Shown one piece after another: positions 12,596 through 17,844 of a stretch of DNA of 17,844 nt. The number at the start of each line of letters is the position of its first letter. Position 1 is the first letter of the stretch. The DNA comes from an uncultured cyanobacterium. Its GTDB lineage: Bacteria > Cyanobacteriota > Cyanobacteriia > PCC-6307 > Cyanobiaceae. The notes beneath the pieces are model-generated. The model had not been told where the DNA came from. It did no database searches and saw nothing but the letters and a program-made list of their open reading frames with translations. The stretch spans positions 1 to 17,844 of the forward strand of contig CAIZOZ010000291.1 of NCBI GenBank assembly GCA_903934745.1, given 5' to 3'. The position numbers and the translations under genes are program-made.

Positions 12596-15013
12596 GTGAC
12601 CCTTTCCGCCCAACGTCCCCAGGCCACTGACAGCGGGCCGGGCCCCGTCAACCCACCGGCGGCTGCCGACCTGAAAACAACGACTGGCCACAGCGCGGTG
12701 GTCAACGGAGCGCCAGCGGCCAGCGGCACAGAAACCGCCCCGGACAGCTTCCCCGCCACCGCACCCGCCGCCAACCCCGTCTTCTATCGCACCTACAGCC
12801 GCAAGACCGCCACCGGTCGGGAAAGCTGGCATGAGGTAGCCGAGCGCAATCTCGAGGGTCTGCGCCAGCTGGGTCACCTCAGCGACGACGAAGTGACCCT
12901 GCTGCGGCGGATGCAGCAGCAACAGAAGGCCCTGCCCTCGGGCCGCTGGCTTTGGATCGGTGGCACCGAATGGATCGAGCGGCCTGAAAACTTCTCCGGG
13001 GCGTACAACTGCACCTCCACCAATCTGGTGGACTGGGAAGCCTTCGCCTTGATGATGGACCTGGCGATGATGGGCTGCGGCACCGGCGCCGTGATCGAAC
13101 CCCATCTGATTGAACGGTTACCGGCGATTCGCAACCAACTGATCGTTGAAGTGATCAGTGACATCGGCGTCACCCCGGCGGAGCAACGCCAGGAGACCAC
13201 CACCCACAGCATCGACGACCACCGGGTGCGGATCAAGGTGGGTGACACCCGGGGGGGTTGGGTGGAGAGTTACCGCCTGCTGTTGCAGCTCTGCAGCGAT
13301 CCCCGCTTCAGCGCACCGATCCAGATTCAGGTGGACCTGGCCGATGTGCGCCCGGTGGGTGAAGGCCTCAAGGGATTCGGTGGCATGGCCAATCCGGTGA
13401 AGCTCAAGGATTTGTACGGGCGGGTGGCTGAGCTGCTCAACCACGCCCGCGGCCGCCAGCTCACCTCGGTGGAATGCTGCCTGCTGATTGATGAGGCCGC
13501 CGTCACGATCGTGGCCGGCAACATCCGCCGCAGCGCCGGCATGCGCCAGTTCGCCGCCGATGATGTCGCCGCCTCCAGCGCCAAGGACAACCTCTGGCAG
13601 CAGGACAGCGAGGGCAACTGGCGCATCGATCCGGAGCGGGATGCCCTGCGCATGGCCAACCACACCCGGGTGTTCCACACCAGGCCCAGTCGCGAGGTGG
13701 TGCTGGAGGCCGTGAACAAACAATTCCAATCCGGCGAAGGGGCGATTCAGTTCGCCCCCGAGGCGATCGCCCGCTCCAATGCCGATCTATTACCAAGCCC
13801 CGAGCTGCGCGAGGAGTTCATCGGCATCTACTGCGACCAGGGCAAGGAGGAGGCCGGCCGCTGGCTGCAACTGCACCATCCCGGCATCGAAGCCGACGAG
13901 CTGGAGCATCGCCTCGGCCGCTATGGCCTCAATCCCTGCGGCGAAATCCTGGGCGCTGATTTTCACTGCAATCTGGCCGAGATTCATCTCAATCAGATCG
14001 ATCCCCACGATTACCCAGCCCAGGAGGATGCCTTCACCGCCGCCGGTATCGCCGTGGCCTGCCTACTCAACCATCGCTTTGAAGTGGAGCGCTATCGCCA
14101 GAGCCGTGCCTGGGATCCGATCGTGGGGGTGAGCTTCACCGGGCTGTTCGACTTCTTCGTGCATGCGTTCGGTACGCCCTGGCTGCAGTGGTGGGAAGCG
14201 GGCCGACCCGACAGCGAAGCGGGCCGGGCCTTCCGGGCCGAAGAAGCCCGCTACCTGGGCCGCTGGAAGGAAATCGTCAACCAAGCGGTGGGCGAATACT
14301 GCGATCGCCATGGCATCCGCCGCCCCAATCGCTGCACCACCGTGCAACCGGCCGGCACCAAGAGCCTGCTCACCGGCGCCAGCCCCGGCTGGCATCCCCC
14401 CAAGGCCCAGCGCTTCATCCGTCGCATCACCTTCCGCAAGAACGATCCGGTGGCTCTGGCCTGCATGGACTACGGCTACACCATCGTGCCCAGTCAGTCA
14501 GATAAGGATGAGCAGGGGCGGCTCCTGGATGATCCGTTTGATCCCCGCTGCACCGAGTGGCTGGTGGAGATTCCGACAGAAGTGAGCTGGGCCAACATTC
14601 CCGGAGCCGACAAGGTGGAAATCAACAACTTCTCCGCCCTGGCCCAATTTGACTTCTACATGCAAGTGCAGCAGCACTACACCGCTCATAACACCTCGGC
14701 CACGGTTGAATTCCGTGAGCATGAAATCGAAGCCCTGGCCGATGCCATCCATCGTGCCATTGATCACGGCCATGGCTACATCTCCGCTGCCCTGCTGGCC
14801 CGCTTTGATGCCAACGCCACCTTCCCGCGGCTGCCCTTTGAACCCATCAATGAGGCCACCTATGCACGTCTGTCAGCCGAGGTGGTGGCGCGACGCTGCA
14901 CCCCCGATTTCTTCGAGGCCCTGCGCCGCTATGACCGCGGTGAACTGATCGAAGCCGGCCCGGCCGGATGCGATTCCGACAAGTGCCTGCTGCCCCTGGC
15001 CCAGCCCTCCTGA
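12596..15013 (+). CDS. nrdJ: Adenosylcobalamin-dependent class II ribonucleotide reductase, monomeric (RTPR-like)
   Basis: Makes deoxyribonucleotides from ribonucleotides using adenosylcobalamin instead of oxygen or a radical-bearing second subunit. The 805-residue protein matches the monomeric Lactobacillus-type enzyme: Cys139 in AYNCTSTNL, the active-site block LNPCGEI with Asn446, radical Cys448 and Glu450, the partner Cys458 in HCNLAEIHL, the phosphate-binding TVQPAGTKSLLTGASPG (582-598), and the C-terminal redox pair Cys792 and Cys797. The Lactobacillus leichmannii enzyme has 739 residues; here about 60 extra Pro/Ala/Thr-rich residues precede FPATAPAANPVFYRTYSRK. The start is GTG, with no strong ribosome-binding site, so the true start may lie further in. 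A strong hairpin follows 22 nt after the stop. Confidence 0.95.
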   Translation: MTLSAQRPQATDSGPGPVNPPAAADLKTTTGHSAVVNGAPAASGTETAPDSFPATAPAANPVFYRTYSRKTATGRESWHEVAERNLEGLRQLGHLSDDEVTLLRRMQQQQKALPSGRWLWIGGTEWIERPENFSGAYNCTSTNLVDWEAFALMMDLAMMGCGTGAVIEPHLIERLPAIRNQLIVEVISDIGVTPAEQRQETTTHSIDDHRVRIKVGDTRGGWVESYRLLLQLCSDPRFSAPIQIQVDLADVRPVGEGLKGFGGMANPVKLKDLYGRVAELLNHARGRQLTSVECCLLIDEAAVTIVAGNIRRSAGMRQFAADDVAASSAKDNLWQQDSEGNWRIDPERDALRMANHTRVFHTRPSREVVLEAVNKQFQSGEGAIQFAPEAIARSNADLLPSPELREEFIGIYCDQGKEEAGRWLQLHHPGIEADELEHRLGRYGLNPCGEILGADFHCNLAEIHLNQIDPHDYPAQEDAFTAAGIAVACLLNHRFEVERYRQSRAWDPIVGVSFTGLFDFFVHAFGTPWLQWWEAGRPDSEAGRAFRAEEARYLGRWKEIVNQAVGEYCDRHGIRRPNRCTTVQPAGTKSLLTGASPGWHPPKAQRFIRRITFRKNDPVALACMDYGYTIVPSQSDKDEQGRLLDDPFDPRCTEWLVEIPTEVSWANIPGADKVEINNFSALAQFDFYMQVQQHYTAHNTSATVEFREHEIEALADAIHRAIDHGHGYISAALLARFDANATFPRLPFEPINEATYARLSAEVVARRCTPDFFEALRRYDRGELIEAGPAGCDSDKCLLPLAQPS

Positions 15014-15035
15014 GGGCTATGGGCGAATTGTCTGA

Positions 15036-15064
15036 GGGGGCGATCATCCGGCGATGACGCCCCC
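15036..15064 (+). terminator. Strong hairpin after nrdJ
   Basis: GGGGGCG pairs with CGCCCCC and, after one bulged A, TCATC pairs with GATGA around the loop CGGC, giving 12 pairs. No T-run follows. A smaller inverted repeat, AGCCCTC/GAGGGCT (15003-15018), overlaps the nrdJ stop codon just before it. Confidence 0.65.
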
Positions 15065-15109
15065 GGAGCCTGGCCACCAACAAAGCCCATCCAGCGATCG
15101 GAATACGGG

Positions 15110-15274
15110 GATCAGCAAGCGTTGGAGATCCTCAGCCGTCAGGTGGATCTGCAGGCGTCGCTGCTGGCTTTCGGCGATGTGTTCCGCCTGATGGCGCTGG
15201 TGTTGCTGCTGGCGATTCCACTGGTGTTGCTGCTGGGACGCCCGGAGCAGAGCTGCTCCGCCCCTGGTCACTGA
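15110..15274 (+). pseudogene. C-terminal remnant of an EmrB-type (DHA2) multidrug efflux transporter
   Basis: In one frame, running to the TGA at 15272-15274, this reads DQQALEILSRQ, VDLQASLLAFGDVFRLMAL, then VLLLAIPLVLLLGRPEQ and a short tail. A Q-x2-A-L...R-x-V-x2-Q-A...L-A-[FY]-x-D-V-F-R-L pattern followed by one last membrane helix is how cyanobacterial DHA2-family major-facilitator transporters end. Only about 55 of roughly 500 residues are present, there is no ATG or GTG start (only an internal TTG), and nrdJ with its terminator lies 50 to 100 bp upstream, so the rest of the gene is gone. The frame remains open further upstream to about 15020, without recognisable homology. It converges with the short TetR gene, which fits an old efflux-regulator pair. 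A surviving one-helix small protein cannot be ruled out. Confidence 0.6.
15243..15260. terminator. Hairpin between the transporter remnant and the tetR gene
   Basis: CGGAGCA and TGCTCCG are exact reverse complements around GAGC. On the minus strand the hairpin lies about 34 nt past the TetR stop, so it could end that transcript; there is no T-run. Confidence 0.35.
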
Positions 15275-15293
15275 GGCATCAGGGTGCGGGCGC

Positions 15294-15767
15294 TCAACTC
15301 GGGGAGGGTGCCATGGACCAGGGCCTGCAGCAGGCTTCCTCCCGGGCCGGGCTCGCCTGGGGCCGCTGCAATTCGGCAAAAACCAGGCGCAGCAGGCCTG
15401 GGTACTGGCGCACGAACTCGGCATGGAGCAACAGCAGCTGCTCCACCTCCTGCAAGGGATCAGCGCCGCCTGTGGTGGCGAGATCCGTGGCCAGGGCTGT
15501 GAAGCGTTGATCCAGCTGGCCCGTGGCCCAGCGCACCGATTCGGCCCAGAGGGCATCGCGGCTGGGGAAATGGCGAAACAGGGCGGCATGGCTGGTGCCC
15601 ATGCGCAGGGCAATCGCTGCCGTACTGATCTGATCGGGCGCGGTTTCGGCCGCGAGCTCCAGCAAGGCCTGCACCGCCAGGCTGCGGCGTTCGGCGGCGG
15701 GAAGCGCAGCGGCCCTGGGCACGGCGTCATCCGAGTTAAATCGCAATCTAGGCGGGTTGGCCGGCAT
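15294..15767 (-). CDS. TetR/AcrR-type regulator, short C-terminus, probably frameshifted
   Basis: A 157-residue protein with a clear N-terminal TetR DNA-binding domain at about 18-70: ERRSLAVQALLELAAE, ISTAAIALRMGTSHAALFRHF (the helix-turn-helix with the typical LFRHF ending) and SRDALWAESVRWATGQL. The ligand-binding half begins normally (LLLLHAEFVRQYPGLLRLVFAELQRP) but soon ends in EEACCRPWSMAPSPS. TetR proteins usually have about 190-210 residues. The alternative minus frame over the same bases reads SLLQALVHGTLPELSARTL and runs to a TGA at 15268-15270, so one lost base near 15335-15350 could explain the ending. An upstream GTG-type start at 15863 is rejected because its added residues look non-coding. 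Likely the old repressor of the efflux transporter whose remnant converges with it. Confidence 0.72.
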   Translation of the reverse strand: MPANPPRLRFNSDDAVPRAAALPAAERRSLAVQALLELAAETAPDQISTAAIALRMGTSHAALFRHFPSRDALWAESVRWATGQLDQRFTALATDLATTGGADPLQEVEQLLLLHAEFVRQYPGLLRLVFAELQRPQASPAREEACCRPWSMAPSPS

Positions 15768-15895
15768 AGCCTGACTGGCCGTCCAGCCCGCTGGCCAGCC
15801 GCCCCCTGCCCACCATCGATCGGCTCCGCCCCAAACATGCCAGTGCCAGCCAGGATCGCCCATCGATCCTGAGTCTCAGTGTCGCCTCCCTCGCG

Positions 15896-16339
15896 GTGGC
15901 CGTGGCTTTGGTGCTGGCGTCGCCGGCACTGGCGCTGGAGGTCAGCCGCTGCCGAGCCCTGCGCGAACAACGGGAGGCCCTGGCCACCGCGGCCATGGAG
16001 GCCGAGCTCACCCTGGTGCGCCAGGTGCGCGAGCGGCTCTGCAGCCAACTCACGCGCCAGGCGGAACTAGCCAATGCCAACCAACCGCCGCCAGCGGCTG
16101 GCAGCGGCGAGCCCGCCACGGACTACCAGGCCTTGCTCCACTGCCGGCAGCAGGCGGAACAGGTGCTGAAGGCGAGCCACCCGGTGCTCTATCGCAATCG
16201 CCTCGGCTTCACCTACTACACCCGCAGCGGGGCCTCCCTGGCCAGCCGCGCCGATGGCGTTCAGCGCAGCCTGCTGGCCGAGGCCTGTCCGGCCTGGCTG
16301 CGCGGTGAGCCCGAACCCGCCAGCGCTCCCCCCCGATGA
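15896..16339 (+). CDS. Predicted secreted four-cysteine helical protein, function unknown
   Basis: After a signal-peptide-like stretch ending VLASPALA, the mature part (about 130 residues from LEVSRC) is charged and helical, with cysteines in SRC, RLC, LHC and EAC that could form two disulfides, as expected outside the cytoplasm. A Tyr-rich block (YRNRLGFTYYTRSG) lies near residue 100. I recognise no family. The GTG at 15896 cuts into the signal peptide: the same frame continues upstream with ILSLSVASLAV, yet has no ATG, GTG or TTG there. An ATG at 15837 (MPVPARIAHRS) would give a textbook basic n-region but is one base out of frame. Its stop overlaps, as ATGA, the ATG of the next, broken gene. 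Confidence 0.6.
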   Translation: MAVALVLASPALALEVSRCRALREQREALATAAMEAELTLVRQVRERLCSQLTRQAELANANQPPPAAGSGEPATDYQALLHCRQQAEQVLKASHPVLYRNRLGFTYYTRSGASLASRADGVQRSLLAEACPAWLRGEPEPASAPPR

Positions 16340-16836
16340 CGCCATCGCTGAGCAGCTTCAGCGGCGACTTCGCCGCCCTCAGCCATGGCTTTCCGCTAGC
16401 ACCGCCGTCAATGTGGTGTTCACCGAGGGCACCGCGCCGTGATTGATGCCCTCAACCGACGCCGTGCCGGGGCCTTCTGGGGCACAGCGATCGGCCTGGT
16501 GGCGATCGCTGTGCTCACCCTGCCGATCCAAACTTTCGCCAGCAGGCCCTGGAGGCTGAATTCCGCTTCGCGCTGATGCCCAGCCGCAATAACGCTGAGA
16601 AGATGACCTTTGCCGCGATGAACAACCAATCACCCTGGAGCAGCGCCATCCCGATCTGGCCGACATCAGCGACTGGGTGCGGGTGCTCTCCGGCAATGAA
16701 CAGCAGCGCTGGGGCTTTGCCCGGCTGTTGCTGCACCTTGATCAGCGCCGGCCATCGCCGCAGCCAGAGGGCTTTCCATCAGCGGCAGCTGCGGCTGGAT
16801 GGCCAGGGCGGCTGGATCCTGCGGCCGATCGCCTGA
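16336..16836 (+). pseudogene. Frameshifted gene of unknown function with one membrane segment
   Basis: This 500-bp stretch has no intact gene, but coding-like pieces follow one another in changing frames. They are MTPSLSSFSGDFAALSHG from 16336; TAVNVVFTEGTAP ending at 16442; IDALNRRRAGAFWGTAIG plus a hydrophobic helix (16442 to about 16528); NFRQQALEAEFRFALMPS from 16531; ITLEQRHPDLADISDWVRV and GNEQQRWGFARLLLHLDQR from 16629; and QRAFHQRQLRLDGQGGWILR to the TGA at 16834. Each of the first four changes fits loss of one base; the last needs one extra base or two lost. Pieces between shifts have few stops and sensible composition, so decay is recent or the sequence has errors. The ATGA overlap with the secreted-protein gene suggests they were an operon. 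I do not recognise the family. Confidence 0.6.
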
Positions 16837-16837
16837 G

Positions 16838-17844
16838 ATGGACCTGAAGCGTCTGCCCAGCCTCGGCGTGCTGGAACCGACCAATCTGCTGCTGCTGGCC
16901 TGTGCCCTGATCTACGGCCTGATCGGCGAACCGGTGGATGGCGCCATCTTGCTGGTGTTCGTGCTGGGCATCAGCCTGCTGGATGGCCTGCAGCAGCTGC
17001 GCAGCAACCGCGCCCTCGCCGAACTGGCCCGGCTGTCGGCGCCCCGGGCCCGGGTGCGCCGCGGCGATAGGGAGCTGGAGCTGGGCGCCGACCAATTGCA
17101 GCTCGGCGATCTGCTGCGGCTGGAAGAGGGAGATCGGGTGGCGGCTGACGCCGAGCTGTGTCAGAGCGAGCTGCATCAGAGCGTGGGGCTATGGCTGGAT
17201 GAATCGCTGCTCACGGGCGAATCGCTGCCGGTGAACCGCCAGGCGCCGGGAGAGCGGATTCTGGCGGGTTCCCTGGTGACCAGCGGCCGCGGCTGGGCCG
17301 AGGTGAAGGCGATCGGCGCCGCGAGCCAACTGGGGCGGATTGGCCGCAGCCTGGCCACGGTGGAACCACCGCCCACCCGTCTGCAGCGTCACACCCGCCG
17401 GCTCACCTCGCGCCTGACCCTGCTGGCCCTGGCCCTGTGTGCCGCTCTGGCCTTGATCCAGGGAAGCCTCAGCGGTGATTGGCCCGGCGCTCTGTTGGCA
17501 GCCCTGGCCCTGGCCCTGGCGGTGCTGCCCAACGAAATTCCCGTGGTGTTGAGCCTGTTCCTGGCCCTGGGGTCACTGCGACTGGCCCGCATCGGCGTGC
17601 TGGCGCGCTGGCCAGCGGCGGTGGAAAGCCTCGGCAGTGCCACCGTGCTCGCCGTTGATAAAACCGGCACCCTCACCGAAAACCGCATGGCGGTGCAGAG
17701 CCTGCTGAGTTGGCCGCAGCAAGCCCCCTGGCAGGCCGGTGAGCCCCTGAGCGAACCCCTGCACGAACTGCTCGAACTGGCGGTGCTGGCCAGCCGCGGC
17801 GATCCGGTCGATGCCATGGAGCGAGCGATCCAGCGACTGGCCAG
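16838..17844 (+). CDS. Cation-transporting P-type ATPase, 5' part, cut by window edge
   Basis: A membrane ion pump powered by ATP; 335 codons are visible. Membrane helices lie near 15-32 and 35-50. The actuator domain carries DESLLTGES (121-129). Helices follow near 192-210 and 215-245, with the ion-site motif LPNEIPVV (230-237), then ESLGSATVLAVDKTGTLT with phosphorylated Asp274. The PNEIP motif and the following RIGVLAR point to the non-heavy-metal P2/P3-like branch. It has no CPC motif or heavy-metal domain, so copper, zinc or cadmium pumps are unlikely; the ion cannot be named. Relatives normally have a 50-80 residue cytosolic segment before the EPTNLLLL helix. Here the ATG at 16838 leaves only about 12 residues, and the stop of the broken gene lies immediately upstream. 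Confidence 0.88.
   Translation, partial: MDLKRLPSLGVLEPTNLLLLACALIYGLIGEPVDGAILLVFVLGISLLDGLQQLRSNRALAELARLSAPRARVRRGDRELELGADQLQLGDLLRLEEGDRVAADAELCQSELHQSVGLWLDESLLTGESLPVNRQAPGERILAGSLVTSGRGWAEVKAIGAASQLGRIGRSLATVEPPPTRLQRHTRRLTSRLTLLALALCAALALIQGSLSGDWPGALLAALALALAVLPNEIPVVLSLFLALGSLRLARIGVLARWPAAVESLGSATVLAVDKTGTLTENRMAVQSLLSWPQQAPWQAGEPLSEPLHELLELAVLASRGDPVDAMERAIQRLA

Noticed and set aside
15044..16048. 334-codon minus-strand ORF
   Set aside because: Crosses several unrelated segments in the wrong frame relative to TetR; only a TetR-frame protein shows a domain.
16439..16576. Stand-alone 45-residue membrane protein starting at GTG 16439
   Set aside because: Its second half is out of frame with the better coding-like continuation from 16531, so it is more likely one piece of the broken gene.

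Overview
The window looks like chromosomal DNA from a high-GC unicellular picocyanobacterium of the Synechococcus/Cyanobium type. The evidence is a set of cyanobacterium-typical genes (a CPP1-like J-domain membrane protein, a DUF3531 protein, a DUF92/VTE6-type membrane protein, a group 3 sigma factor, an AdoCbl-dependent class II ribonucleotide reductase), GC-rich codon use and six copies of the HIP1 octamer GCGATCGC. Species-level placement is inference. I see no rRNA, tRNA, CRISPR array or insertion sequence.

Layout. 1-2952: a family 4 uracil-DNA glycosylase runs off the left edge on the minus strand, then a class I aminotransferase, a strong hairpin and an SGNH/GDSL hydrolase on the plus strand. 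2953-4122: a leader with two overlapping mini-ORFs, then a sigma-70 family factor. 4150-6660: a DUF92 membrane protein (minus) divergent from a small Pro/Ala-rich protein (plus), whose 3' end overlaps rsmE; rsmE follows a DUF3531 gene in a minus-strand pair. 6711-8318: a leader hairpin, an ECF/CbiO-like ABC ATPase and Hsp33, joined by an overlapping stop/start. 8315-11828: a minus-strand block holding a CPP1-like protein with a small DUF1651-like protein, then prfC preceded by a SAM methyltransferase. 11829-12059 is an intergenic segment with an inverted repeat and four 14-bp tandem repeats. 12060-15064: an orphan protein gene, then nrdJ and a strong hairpin.

15065-17844 differs. It holds the C-terminal remnant of an EmrB-like efflux transporter, a short TetR regulator, a secreted four-cysteine protein with a disrupted signal-peptide start, a frameshifted unknown gene, and the start of a P-type ATPase that lacks the usual N-terminal segment. 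Nearly all the apparent frame changes in 15.27-16.84 kb have the same sign, each explainable by loss of one base. This points either to very recent decay of an accessory locus or to a cluster of consensus errors.

Most of the window is housekeeping: base-excision repair, nitrogen metabolism, translation termination, rRNA modification, dNTP synthesis and redox chaperoning. I found no convincing new defence or mobile system. The most useful leads are the 15.0-16.8 kb segment, the 14-bp tandem repeats, the orphan gene at 12060, the ABC ATPase-Hsp33 coupling and the sigma-factor leader.
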